NCBI GenBank assembly: GCA_015680905.1
Contig: CM027380.1
Coordinates: 38,432,001-38,496,000, forward strand
Direction of reading: 5' to 3'
DNA length: 64,000 nt
Origin: Coptis chinensis
Taxonomy: Eukaryota; Streptophyta; Magnoliopsida; Ranunculales; Ranunculaceae
Part shown: in pieces, positions 1-9,351 of the stretch
Layout of the letters: every line of letters begins with the position of its first letter
Position numbering within the stretch: position 1 is the stretch's first letter
The notes under the pieces: generated by a model
Told to the model about the DNA's origin: nothing
Databases searched by the model: none
Seen by the model: the letters and a program-made list of their open reading frames with translations, nothing else
Program-made: the position numbers and the translations under genes

Positions 1-276
1 AAACCTGACACTGGTACCCGTACCTATGGAACACAGCAGTGCAGAAAGGGTTGCCAAACAGGGTGACTCTTAATTTTCAGAAATATATTCTGAATTCCAC
101 CCTAAATTCCTGGTTGCCAAACACACCCTTAGTTGGGATGTTGACCTGGATCCATGATTTGTTGGCTCACGACAGCCCAAATGGGTGTGATACTGCTCAA
201 GCAGATGCCATTTCTCTTTTATCTTGATGCTAATAATCTTGTAATTAAATCAAAATGTTTAAATCTGTGATTTCAG
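1..276 (+). other. Intron sequence upstream of the LACS penultimate exon
   Basis: No coding sequence recognised. The stretch ends in an intron acceptor (tttcag, 271-276). Around 46-140 there is a small inverted-repeat structure: AGGGTG near 60 pairs with CACCCT near 100 around a TTCAGAA/TTCTGAA core, and the phrase ggttgccaaacac occurs on both sides. This may be a MITE remnant inside the intron, but no clean target duplication is visible. Confidence 0.4.
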
Positions 277-835
277 GTCGAAGCAGCTCTGATGACATGT
301 AATTATGTGGAAAATATCATGGTCTATGCAGATCCCTTCCACAGCTATTGTGTTGCATTGGTAGTCCCATCACGCCAGGCCCTTGAGAACTGGGCTCGAG
401 GTGCTGGCATTGAATACCAGGAATTTCCAGATCTGTGCCAGAAAAATGAAACTGTTTCTGAAGTCCAGCAAACCCTTTTAAAGGTCGGTATTTTTGGTTT
501 GTTCTAGAGAAGACTAAGCCTATCGGAGCTTTTCAAAATTTTAAACAGTTATTGCGCGGTACAGGAATTCATTCTCAAGTTTGACCGTATGGATATAAGT
601 TAACATGACTACATGAGTGCATTCTTTGTAAGGAATGTTGACATGATTTTCTTTCTTGCTGTGCATGCAGGCAGGAAAAGATTCGAGACTTGACAAGTTT
701 GAAATCCCAGCAAAGGTTTTGTTGTTGCCAGATCCATGGACGCCAGAGTCTGGACTTGTGACTGCTGCTCTGAAGTTAAAGAGGGAGCAGGTGAAGGCCA
801 AATTCAAAGATGATCTACGCAAGTTATATGGGTGA
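277..835 (+). CDS. Long-chain acyl-CoA synthetase, last two exons (LACS8/LACS9 type)
   Basis: Long-chain acyl-CoA synthetase, which activates fatty acids to acyl-CoA with ATP. Only the C-terminal part is in the window: exon 277-483 after a tttcag acceptor and exon 671-835 after a tgcatgcag acceptor, joined in frame across a 187-bp intron with a gt donor at 484. The translation has the family's C-terminal signatures, [12 protein letters not shown] and [10 protein letters not shown], then [27 protein letters not shown] and the terminal KLYG followed by TGA at 833-835. The ALKLKR stretch lies where the adenylate-forming family keeps its C-terminal lysine motif. From memory of the plant family it resembles LACS8/LACS9 more than the peroxisomal or cuticular members. 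There is no internal stop or frameshift in the visible part. It is probably a functional gene whose body lies left of the window. Confidence 0.88.
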
Positions 836-1269
836 AATATTTGTTACAATTATTGTGCCTGCCTCCTTGATTTTGTATTACTCGAGGCAGATGAGTCATG
901 AGATCATAATGTTACAACCTTTATAGCTCAGACGTGAAAAATGGTTATGTTTCTGCTAGTAAGGAAGCGGTTGTAACTTGTAACCTCAGTTGAGAAACAC
1001 ATGAAATAGAACCTGTCAGGTGTGTATCCATGGGGATTTCTACTAGGTAACTATCCATTTTATATGGTGTTTGTTACTGCCGGATCCCAAAAACAAAAAC
1101 AATTATTACAAATGTGCTATTGGTCCCAAAAGTTGTTTTGTGTTGGGCATCTTCCAAACCAAAGTGAATTTGACTTGTTGCAATCTTTTCAGCCTTTTTT
1201 TTCTCTTCCACCATAAAAATTTTTAAACCCTTAAATCCTAAAGAAAATTATATTCTAACATTAATACTA
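836..1269 (+). other. LACS 3' flank / putative 3' UTR
   Basis: AT-rich sequence following the LACS stop codon. It plausibly holds the 3' UTR, but no unambiguous polyadenylation signal stands out. The two ORFs visible here have no recognisable content. Confidence 0.5.
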
Positions 1270-1480
1270 ATGGAAGAGCCTAACTTCATTTTAGAACATG
1301 AAAATGAAGAAGAAAATGTAATGTATCATGACCCCATTCAAGAAGAAAATGTAAAACAAGTTCCAAGTAATTCCATTCAAGAAGAAAATGTAGAACAAGT
1401 TCCAAGTAATTATATTTAAGAAGAAAATGTATAACAAGTTTAAAGTAGAGAAAATAGAGGAATGGATGATGATGCATTTA
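1270..1480 (+). repeat. Degenerate ORF remnant with a 39-bp tandem repeat (3 copies)
   Basis: From the ATG at about 1270 the plus strand reads an acidic, glutamate- and asparagine-rich peptide start. It contains a 39-bp direct repeat (unit begins caagaagaaaatgta, about 1338-1451) encoding the period QEENVxQVPSN. The first two copies are open; the third carries stops (TAA in place of a Gln codon). It looks like the start of a decayed coding sequence, perhaps from a transposase-like ORF. No family was recognised. Confidence 0.5.
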
Positions 1481-1559
1481 ATAAAAATAAGGTAAATCTA
1501 AATTAAACGTAATTATGCATGTGTAGAGTGATATATAAGACTTAAAAGAGAAAATTCGA

Positions 1560-1880
1560 GGCTGAAATGACCCGGCTAGGTCGTTCGTATTGCACACCAA
1601 ACGGTCTGGTCACACCGTCTGGACTGAGTCCAAAACGATGTGGCCATGTCGTTTGAGATTTGGACTTAAAAAAAAAATTACCGGTGTGGTCACACCGTTT
1701 GGACTAAGTCCCAAACGACTTGGCTACACAGTTAGGATGAGTCCCAAACGGTGTGTCCAAGTCATTTGGGATTTGAATTTTGAAAAAATATGAAGTTCTG
1801 TTTTTTGGCCTCTTGACTGGTGTGGCCACACTGTTTGGGAATCGGTCCAAACAGTGTGACCATGTCATCAAGAAATTGGG
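1560..1880. repeat. Dispersed direct/inverted short repeats, subterminal-repeat-like
   Basis: A phrase of the type gtgtggtcacaccgtttgga followed by ctaagtcccaaacg recurs at about 1605-1660, 1682-1730, 1735-1790 and 1812-1865 in both orientations. GGTGTGGCCACACC is itself palindromic. Clusters of short repeats like this are typical of the subterminal zones of CACTA-type DNA transposons. No terminal CACTA or target duplication was found, so the element class is inference. Confidence 0.4.
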
Positions 1881-2256
1881 CTAGAGAGTCTCATTTAAAA
1901 GAAAAACAACTCAAAAGCCCTATCCATAATTTTTTTGGGTTTTAATACCCCTACATTGTTTTTATCCGCCATAAGTGTTTTTTTATATAAAATCTTTAGA
2001 ATCTAAGCTTTTGACTCGAGACCAAAAAGCCACTGTTATTTTTAATATAAATTATTCTCTTTTTCACCCTTCCAAGATAACTACTTGTTGATAAGATAAC
2101 TACCAGAATAAGATTGAATAAGATAACTACTTTTAGATAAGATAACTACTAGAACAAAAATAGTAGATTTTGGGTTTGAATAGAATTTAGCAAAAAATAC
2201 CGTGTATTGCTCCAAAAGTTAAATTTGACACTACCTATTTTCATCCGAATGTGGAC
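1881..2256. other. AT-rich spacer, no gene seen
   Basis: No coding signal. A short phrase (agataactact) is repeated around 2075-2155. This lies inside the region bracketed by the repeat clusters at 1560-1880 and 3110-3232, so it may be the interior of a decayed DNA transposon. Confidence 0.35.
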
Positions 2257-2370
2257 GTTATAAACTTATACATTTTAAAATGCAGATGCACCATGTTATA
2301 AACTTATATATTTTAAAATGCAGATGCACCACGTTATAAACTTATACATTTTAAAATGCATACACACCAC
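2257..2370 (+). repeat. 38-bp tandem repeat, three copies
   Basis: Three head-to-tail copies of a 38-bp unit beginning gttataaacttatacatttt, at 2257-2294, 2295-2332 and 2333-2370. A partial fourth copy (cattttaaaatgcagat) follows. Copies 1 and 2 differ at only a couple of positions; copy 3 is more diverged at its end. Confidence 0.8.
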
Positions 2371-2435
2371 GCATTTTAAAATGCAGATACAAAATACATT
2401 TGATTATTTATTTTGTGGGTTTGATTAACTACTAT

Positions 2436-2640
2436 TAAATGAAACGGGTTGGTTTAGGGTTTAATGTTTATAAATTTAGGATATAGGGATTAGGATTTAG
2501 TGTCTTAAGGTTTAGGCCTTTATGATTAGGGTCTAGTTTATAGGGGTTAGGGTTTAGTGTCTTAAGATTTAGGGTTTAGGCTTAGGGTCTAGTTTATAAT
2601 GATTTTGGGTTTAGTGTCTAGTGGTTTGGAGTTTAGACTT
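2436..2640 (+). repeat. Degenerate interstitial telomere-like repeat
   Basis: About 200 bp dominated by variants of the plant telomere heptamer TTTAGGG (gggtttaatg, ttagggtttagtg, gatttagggtttagg and similar). A higher-order duplication is also present: the phrase around gggtctagtttata with gtgtcttaagat or gtgtcttaaggt recurs. It is degenerate, not a clean telomere array. Such tracts occur inside plant chromosomes and in introns. Confidence 0.6.
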
Positions 2641-3109
2641 AACGACTAGTGTCAAATGCCTCCACAAAATATTGGAGGCATAATATTTTTAGTTTTTTCA
2701 TTACCAAAAAGCTAGTGTGCATTGGGTGTACTTTCGGATATAGCATCTGGGCCACTCATATAGGCACGATCTTGGTGTATTGCAAAAAAGAAGTATTGTC
2801 CAAGGGCTCTCATTCCTCAAAGACTAATACACTCTGATGCACCCTAGATGTCCTCTTTTCATTATATGCATTTTTAAATGTGACGGCAGGTAGTTATAAG
2901 TGAATTTTTTGTTTTGTATCCCACTATGTTACTGGGTAGATAGTCGGTTATGTTTGTTTCCAAATGAGGATATTTTCGTTTATTTCTGGTAAAGTTGGAT
3001 AATAGGTGATTAGTTTTATATTCTGGTCAAATTGGGGTATTAAATTCTAAACAAATTTAAGAAGAGTCTTAGAACTACTAAATATTTATAACTAACTCTC
3101 TAGACTAAT
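2641..3109. other. Intergenic sequence, nothing recognised
   Basis: A 62-codon ORF at 2649-2837 has no recognisable domain and is treated as chance. The rest is AT-rich and featureless by eye. Confidence 0.4.
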
Positions 3110-3232
3110 TTTCTGCCATGTCATTTGGGATTTAAATTTAAATATGAAGTTCAATTTTTGGCCTCTTGACCGGTGTGGCCACACCGTTTGGACTAAGTCC
3201 CTAACGACTTGTTCACACCCTTTTGGACTTAC
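3110..3232. repeat. Second cluster of the 1560-1880 repeat
   Basis: Matches the earlier cluster in order: gtcatttgggattt, then atatgaagttc, then ttttggcctcttgac and ggtgtggccacaccgtttgg, as at about 1760-1840. Two similar repeat clusters about 1.3 kb apart would fit the two ends of one decayed DNA transposon, or a local duplication. Confidence 0.45.
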
Positions 3233-3413
3233 TATCTTTTAAAACCTTTTTTCACGGTTTCAACAATTTCACTCTTCTTCTAAAAGAAAACATAACCAAC
3301 ATTTTCTAAATTCTCTGGAAGAATTCGTTTTCCTTTAAATACTTGTTACGTTTCTCAATTAAACTTTTGATACTTCACTTCATTTCTGTGTAAACTTCAA
3401 GCTTGTTATTCTC

Positions 3414-3808
3414 ATGGCAAAAAAAACAACTACAAGTTTCCCCCCCCCCACGAAAACTTCGTCCGTCACCAGAAGCATTTGTTTCCCCGAAATTCTCGGA
3501 TTTAAAACTCATTCAATCCGTTTTTCATCTCACACAAGAAATATCCGCTTTAACACCACTGAATACTATTGTTCTTGTTCGGTAATGGGCAAATCAAAGC
3601 TTCTTGCAGTATTATTTGAAGAAATCCTCCGTAACCGCGTAGTGTTTCTTCAGAATCCGCAAAATTGTGTTTCGAAGAGATTCATATTGTATTACAAAGG
3701 ATCAAAGCTTTGCTTGAAGATTGTTGTAGTGGAAGCAAGATGTGGCTATTGATGCAGAATGAATCGATTTCCAATAGTTATCATGAACTCACTGTGGATT
3801 TTTTGTGA
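3414..3808 (+). pseudogene. U-box E3 ligase N-terminal fragment (PUB16/PUB17-like), frameshifted
   Basis: Fragment of a plant U-box/ARM ubiquitin ligase of the PUB16/PUB17 type, covering only part of the N-terminal helical domain. Conserved phrases appear successively in all three plus frames: SPEAFVSPKFSDLKLIQSV and HLTQEISALTPL, then LLAVLFEEILRNRVVFLQNP, then IKALLEDCCSGSKMWLLMQN and YHELTVDFL. At least two frameshifts are therefore present, plus a TGA at 3806-3808. A run of ten C near 3442-3451 is a likely slippage site. The U-box and armadillo repeats are absent. No adjacent gene continues it. The family call is from memory of PUB16/17-type N-termini, and the order of matching phrases across frames is strong. 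Confidence 0.75.
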
Positions 3809-4312
3809 ATTTGAGGAAGGGTGATAACTGGCTATTGCCGGTTTCTCGGTTTGTTCTGTGTTTTGGTTGGGGGGTGTATAGTTCGAAGTTGCGCCCAACA
3901 CAATATGTAGACCCCGGCCCAACTCGGGTCTGCCTAACACAATATGGGTCTGGCAGTAACAGGACTCTTTTATATTAGCCATGCCCAGCGCGTGCCCACT
4001 TCCTAGTTTATTTGAAAACAAAAAGTTTTCCCTCCGTTTTTCTCTCTCCACTTTTCATTTCACTTGAGACGATCTAGTCGTCATTGCTGCTGCAAATTCT
4101 CCCATCATCGCTTTAAAGGAATTCTTTCCAGTCAGTTCTGTTCCACCTTTTTTGTTCTTTTTTTCTCATTCTTTTAAATTTAAATTTTTACGTTTCATTT
4201 CGAATTTTAGCTGAATTCGTTGCGAAGGAACCAGTGATGGGAAAACAAACAAACCATTCCAGAAACGATTATATCTCTTCAAGTTCGCATTGTTGAAATC
4301 AAAGGTTGATAT
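3809..4312. other. Intergenic, no gene seen
   Basis: Follows the U-box fragment. A small duplication is visible: caacacaatatg beside gcccaac at about 3895-3925 recurs at about 3935-3960. A pyrimidine-rich tract (tttttctctctccac) near 4035-4055 resembles a 5' UTR, but nothing coding follows. Confidence 0.4.
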
Positions 4313-5060
4313 ATATATTAGCTTGTAGGCCCGTGCATACGCACCAGTTCTTTTGGAACATTTATATTTTTTTGAGAAAATTGGGACTATCGCAACCAAT
4401 TTTAATTTTCTAACAAATTGTTTTAAATAAAGTTTTAATTAAATTTTAAAAATCCGTTTTTTCAATTGGGAGAAAGATCCTGTTTTAATAGGAGAATAAT
4501 TTTCATTTTAATTAGATATGCTAAAATTTTCCTTTTCAATAGGAGAGAAATTCCCATTTTAATAGGAGAATAATTCCCGCTTTAATTAAGAGTGTTAGAA
4601 TTTGTTTTTAATAGGAAAGGAATTCATGTTTTTCAAATAAGAGAGAAATTTTAGTTTTAATGGAGATGACATGGAATTTTAATAGAGCTCGAAAAATATC
4701 CTTGTGGGAGCTTTAATATTAACTAGCTTGTAGGCACTGGTTCTTTTGAAAACATTTAGATTTTTTTTAGAAAATTAGGACTACCGTTTTAAAATTGGGA
4801 TTACCGTTTTAGTCGCTAACCTGTTTTAATTTTCTAACAAATTGTTTTTAATGAAATTTTAATTAAGTTCTAAAAACCCATTTTTTCAATTGGGAGAGAG
4901 ATTCTGTTTTAATAGGAGAATGATTTCCGAGAGATATTCCCATTGTAAAAAAGATTTCCGTTTTCAAATAGGAGAGAAATTTTTGTTTTAATAAGAGATG
5001 ACGTGAAATTTTAATAGAGCTCGAAAAATACTCCTTGTGGGAACTTTAATATATATATAT
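4313..5060. repeat. Tandemly duplicated AT-rich noncoding repeat (two ~350-400 bp copies)
   Basis: Copy 1 (about 4313-4715) and copy 2 (about 4716-5060) share a start (agcttgtaggc, then gttcttttg, then a fragment near gaaaattgggac), a middle (ctaacaaattgtttt, then tcaattgggag, then gttttaataggagaa) and an end (agctcgaaaaatat, then ccttgtggga). Inside each copy a shorter motif, ttttaataggagaa, is repeated several times. The copy-1 head contains cccgtgcatacgcac. It is a noncoding repeat family; the class is not known to me. Confidence 0.65.
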
Positions 5061-5752
5061 ACTTAGATATATATTATAGTTGTACCTTCTTGGCTCTATT
5101 TTTCGAGCATTTAGAGAGTGTCCACGTGTCCAGACTAATTACAATAAATCCGGAGGAAAACTTGCCGATAGAAAAACTGCTCCAACTCAAACTCAAAATG
5201 AAAACCCAACAAAACCCACGACTCTCATACGAACTGTTCTCTCTCTCCCACTATCTCTTCTCTACCACCCAACCTAAATCGTCATCTATTAATTAACAGG
5301 TAAGGGCTTTCAACCGTATATCAAAGTGAGAATAGTTATTTGATGCTCCTTTTACCGGGTTGTTCTAAAAAACCCCTTTTTTCTCCCATCAATGCAAGAA
5401 GATTTGTACAATTGCAGACTTTTGATTAAAGAGAATCTGCTTCGATGTCACAATTACCGTTCGGAAGTTTTGTACTTAATGACAAATATTTTAAATGTTG
5501 TCTAAAATGAAGGGTTTGGACATTTTAGATTTCCTCCCCATCACTGCTAATTGGAACGAAAACCAGAACGAAGAGAGTATACAATAAACTACCTCCACAT
5601 GCTCCTCCTATGAAAATCAAGGTATATTTCTCTTCACTACACACTTTATTTACAGTTTTCACACTGTTGTGGTATAACTCGAACAAGGTATTTGATTGGT
5701 TACAAGTCATTTATGAGCCTTCTATAGAAATCCCATTTGATTTTGTTACTGA
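5061..5752 (+). other. Helitron-like 5' end plus UTR/intron-like sequence (H1)
   Basis: The segment at about 5067-5135 (tatattatagttgtacc, then ctatttttcgagc, then gagtgtccacgtg) aligns by eye with the starts at 6588 and 8175, which look like Helitron 5' ends. It is followed by a C/T-rich leader-like tract and a good splice donor (cag|gtaag at about 5297-5303). This resembles a captured 5' UTR exon. No coding sequence was recognised up to the LINE insertion at 5753. Confidence 0.35.
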
Positions 5753-6228
5753 AATGATCCATTGGCTACGTTTTTTTTGCTAAGTAAGTTAATAATTCTA
5801 TTAAAGGAAAGTATTATACAAGTACATTAACAGGACATCACTCCCCCTAATCTACTTGGTTCAAGCAAATCGCGTAAAGGTTTGGTAAGGCACCTCCCAT
5901 TTATGAATCCATGGGGGTTTCTCATTACAAACAATTAACTGATCTTTCTCTAGGTTTGAGGCTTTTTTGGCTATGGCATCCGCCACGGTATTCCCTTTCC
6001 TCCATATGTGAGAGAGGTAAAAGAAATGTAGTCTCTTCATGCAATTCTGCCATCTGTACTTCATCTGCCACGGCATTGAATTGGAAGTGTAAGCAGAAAC
6101 CGCAGCGACCATGTCGATCTCCATTCCACCCACACATTCAGCCATCCTTGCTCAATAGCGATTTCCACACTTTCCAAGATACCCATGCTCTCTGCCCAAT
6201 AACTTGTAGCCAATGATCCATTGGCTAC
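5753..6228 (-). mobile_element. 5'-truncated L1-type LINE with perfect 17-bp target-site duplication
   Basis: The insert spans about 5770-6211 and is flanked by the identical 17-mer aatgatccattggctac at 5753-5769 and 6212-6228. A poly(T) run directly after the left copy (5771-5778) is the complement of the element's poly(A) tail, so the LINE lies on the minus strand. Only the 3' end is present, about 440 bp carrying part of the RNase H domain. Its 3' terminal sequence resembles that of the larger LINE at 9662, so they belong to related families. This is a textbook target-primed reverse transcription product. Confidence 0.93.
5861..6145 (-). pseudogene. LINE RNase H domain, C-terminal fragment
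   Basis: The minus-strand reading ends with the typical plant L1 RNase H tail: LSHIWRKGNTVADAIAKKAS, then PPWIHKWEVP and a terminal YQTFTRFA stop. The LSHIxREGNxxAD block holds the last catalytic aspartate of the RNase H fold and matches LSHIWREGNFSADAVARKG in the full-length LINE nearby. The upstream RNase H motifs were lost to 5' truncation at insertion, so this fragment has no activity. Confidence 0.85.
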
Positions 6229-6587
6229 AACACAATAACATTCAATAGTATACAGTAATTCAAGTAAGTGATAAGGGAAAGTTTATTGAAATGGTTTGGA
6301 AGTGCAACATTTGTATTGTGATGGTTCCATTTAGGACAAGTGTACAAGATAAGGGTTTAAAATTTTGAGTTATTAGAAGATTTGATATTTGATAGGGATG
6401 AATAGAGGTACTGACTTTTTTCACTAACCCCCACCCCCACAAATATTTAGTACAAGGCTTAGTTATTGTAGGTAGAAAGATATTTAGTCGAGGTGCAGTG
6501 ACTGAGTCCCTATGAGTCTCCATTTGATAATTATGGAGTTTGTTTTTATGGCTCAATCATTACATGCCTAATTTGAGTCTTGTTGAA
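6229..6587. other. Continuation of the H1 segment, no gene seen
   Basis: This sequence was contiguous with 5061-5752 before the LINE inserted. No coding or RNA feature recognised. Confidence 0.4.
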
Positions 6588-8170
6588 ATCTTTATATATA
6601 TATAATAGCAGTCTCTTTTGGAGCGCTCTGAGGGTGTACACGTCAACGGGGGATTACGAGAAATTAGGGGATATTCAAGGACCAAAAAATCGTGAAAAAC
6701 CCAACTTCTTAAAAAACACTCTTCCTCCCAAAAACTCTCAAATCTTATCACAAAATATCATGAATATCCTTCGCCCTTTATCTCCTCATTTGCTTTCCTA
6801 CTATGTTTTCGTTGAATTTGCACCGATCCAAATACCTTTTTTATTTTCTTCCAGAAAGAAGTAAATTCGCTGAACATTAAGATTCATGCTGCCTAGAGGA
6901 GGAGAGTTTGTATCATAATTATTATTATTATTAGGACAATAATCTATTATACATGGGGGTGAGCATAATGTCGTCATTGTTGGATGCAAACACGACAGAA
7001 GGTAGTTGCGATTTGATGATGGAAAACTTTAATATTGATTTATTAGGGGAAGAAGCCAAACTAAATGACGAGGATGAACAGCGGAAACTGTTATTGAAAG
7101 AGAAGGAAGAGGAAGAGATGATGGAGAGACAAAGAAAGGAATTCCAAGAACGCGAGAGGTTGTGGTTGGAGAGAGCTGCCCAAAGGACCCAAGAAGAAGA
7201 AGCTCAAAGGAAGATTTTCCAAGAATAACAGGTATTCTTCTATCAACAACTTATCACATTTTCATACTTTGTAGTTGTCAGAATTGTTTTAGGATTATTG
7301 CTTTTTTTTTTCATTGCTATTATGAAAATTTGGAAAACTAGCTCATAGTCCCGTCTACTGAATTTTTTAGTTGGAAATTTTTGTCAACTAAGTGTTCGTA
7401 CTGGTGTTCTGTTATGCAGGTTGATAATGAGAATGAGTTGGAGGAAGACAGTGACTGGGAATACATTGAAGAAGGCCCTGCATAAATCATTTGGTTTGGT
7501 TTGACCTTTGGTACTCAGATAGCAATCATCAAGGTTTGCTTTTTATTTTATTGTTTTGGATTAGTTGTGCTTAAATCTTTTATTTTGATTGTTGGCTTGA
7601 TATGAATGATTTGATCGTCACATGGAAACCTTGAACACACACTCTCTAGCTCAATGATTAGATTGTATACACAATCTCCATTGCTGAGTTCAATGTAATT
7701 GGGTCCGTTTTGATTGCACGGGTGATATATAGAGCAGAATAGCATATTGTATACCCTTTCATTATATAGTTATTGTTACATTGTGGTGTTGATTTTTTTA
7801 TGCATATTAAGGTCCGCATGGGTGTGTTCTGTGTGTCACGTGTTTTACTGTTGGTGTTATATATGATCCACAAGAAAATTGCAATTATATCATCGACAAT
7901 CTTCAAATGAAGTCAGTTACAGCCTACGACAAACTTAATTGGGTGTTTAGGCTTTGCCTTTATGGTGTTTCGTGAATATTGCATTCAACACGTACGTAAG
8001 GTAAAACATATCAAAACATTGATGAATGGATATTGATTAAATAGAACATTACAATGAAAGTTGGGAGTGAAGTACCAATAACATCTTGGTATGTGAGAGC
8101 AAGTTTTTGTTAATTTGGCATAGAGAAATCTAGACCCTTGCTAACTAAAGAAATGTAATACATGGAGAGG
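6588..8170 (+). mobile_element. Helitron-like segment carrying captured exons (H2)
   Basis: The proposed 5' end is TC followed by tttatatatatataatagcag, then ctcttttggagcgctctgag and gtgtacacgtcaac. It is similar in order to the segment starts at 5067 and 8175 (for example tagcagtcctctttcgagct at 8177). A leader-like region and two splice-compatible exons of a host gene follow. No convincing 3' CTRR with its hairpin was located, so the right boundary is only where the next similar start begins. The Helitron assignment is inference from the repeated 5' ends and the gene-fragment cargo. Confidence 0.4.
6953..7485 (+). pseudogene. ZRSR2/U2AF35-related splicing-factor fragment (plant CCCH zinc-finger type), two exons
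   Basis: The intact parent would be a U2AF35-related protein of the ZRSR2/Urp type, involved in 3' splice-site recognition. Exon 6953-7231 encodes a highly charged helical region (EEAKLNDEDEQRKLLLKEK, then ERERLWLERAAQ). Intron 7232-7419 has gt and ag borders. The exon from 7420 continues in phase with WEYIEEGPA, then IIW. The plant family has the phrase WEYxEEGPxEIIW just upstream of its first zinc finger, so the match runs through the stop. Both stops (TAA at 7226-7228 and 7483-7485) sit where a GAA glutamate codon is expected. Zinc fingers and RRM are missing. It is probably a captured gene fragment. Confidence 0.65.
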
Positions 8171-8174
8171 ATTA

Positions 8175-9351
8175 CTAATAGCAGTCCTCTTTCGAGCTCT
8201 CTCAAGGAGTCCACGTCAAATTTTACTCACTACAATTTAGGAGAAAAGGAAGGTATATTTACTGTAAACTTGGGATTTAAAAAAAAAACCATATCAAACT
8301 TTGCTTTCTACACTCTGTAGCTTTCTCTTCTACTTTTTGGTTTCTCGGCACACCAGATCCATCGCTCTGTTTACACTATATCAGGTATGGTCTTTCTTTT
8401 TTCTTTTTATTATTATTATTGTTTTCAATTTCTCTCTATTATTAATTTATCGTTTTTCTTCTGAACAGATTGTGTATCTAATTTATCCGTGGATGACTCC
8501 CTCTCTCATCACCGGTATGTCACCTCTTCCACATAATTTTTCTGACCTATTCTTTGTATACAATAGAATTATGCTACTCTATCTACCGTGTTTTTCAATT
8601 AAATAGTAGAATAACATTTTTTATATTAAGTAATTATCAATGAGAATCACATGACAACATTATCGAATACCGAGTACTTATCAATGAGATCACATAACAC
8701 AATTTGTTATAAAGACATCAATGTTGTTACACCCTACGTGTTTGCTTTCTGTTTAAACAAAGTAGGTTGTCTTTTACAAAAATTCTTTTATACTAATGGA
8801 ATTTACTTATGGTATCACGAGTTTTTATAGCTTATAATTCTGGGGTAAAGCCACTTATCCAAAGCAAAGGATTATTGAATTACTAGAAAGACATATACAA
8901 GCCGCTAATATTCGATATGGACTACACCATTATTCATAGGATAATGCTTGGGAAAACAATGCAACATCAAGCCCATTTTCTTTCTATACTCCAACAAGAT
9001 GTCATCAATTGAACCACGTATAGTTTGCTATACATCTGCTGAACTATGTAGAGCAACTCTCAACATTAAAATTTAGTGAGCCATGTCTTGGTATTGTAGG
9101 TAAACTAATGGACCCAGTTTCTATGCATGGCATGTTTTTGAGAACAAGGACCCTTTCTTTTTTCTTCAATATATTTAAAATGGAATTCTACTATTGCAGC
9201 CAAAGTAGCCATGTGGCCATGGCCAACTTTTTGTCTAACATATTCAATTAGATAATTTTTTTTTATCATCCATGGCGTTTCTTATTATTTAAGTTCCTTA
9301 TTCTTATAAGAATATAGCAATTCATTGTGTTTTTTTTTTTTTTCTAAACAG
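8175..9351 (+). other. Helitron-like 5' end and upstream exon-like sequence of the RING gene (H3)
   Basis: Begins with an end-like sequence (aatagcagtcctctttcgag, then gagtccacgtcaaatttt) similar to 6588. A leader-like stretch follows, ending in tatcag|gtatgg at about 8384. A possible start-codon exon (gaacag|attgtg to caccg|gtatgt, about 8469-8515) contains an ATG. The stretch 8520-9351 is AT-rich intron-like sequence. Whether these are true 5' exons of the RING gene or captured leaders is not decidable by eye. Confidence 0.35.

Noticed and set aside
46..140. MITE in the LACS intron
   Set aside because: Inverted phrases exist but no duplicate or clear terminal repeats, so it is mentioned only within the intron entry.
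1286..1477. Minus-strand ORF with repeated LVLHFLLEWNYLE
   Set aside because: Antisense reading of the 39-bp repeat; the plus reading QEENVxQVPSN is the more protein-like and starts at an ATG.
2257..2370. Possible CRISPR-like array
   Set aside because: Three contiguous 38-bp units without spacers, in a plant context: a simple tandem repeat.
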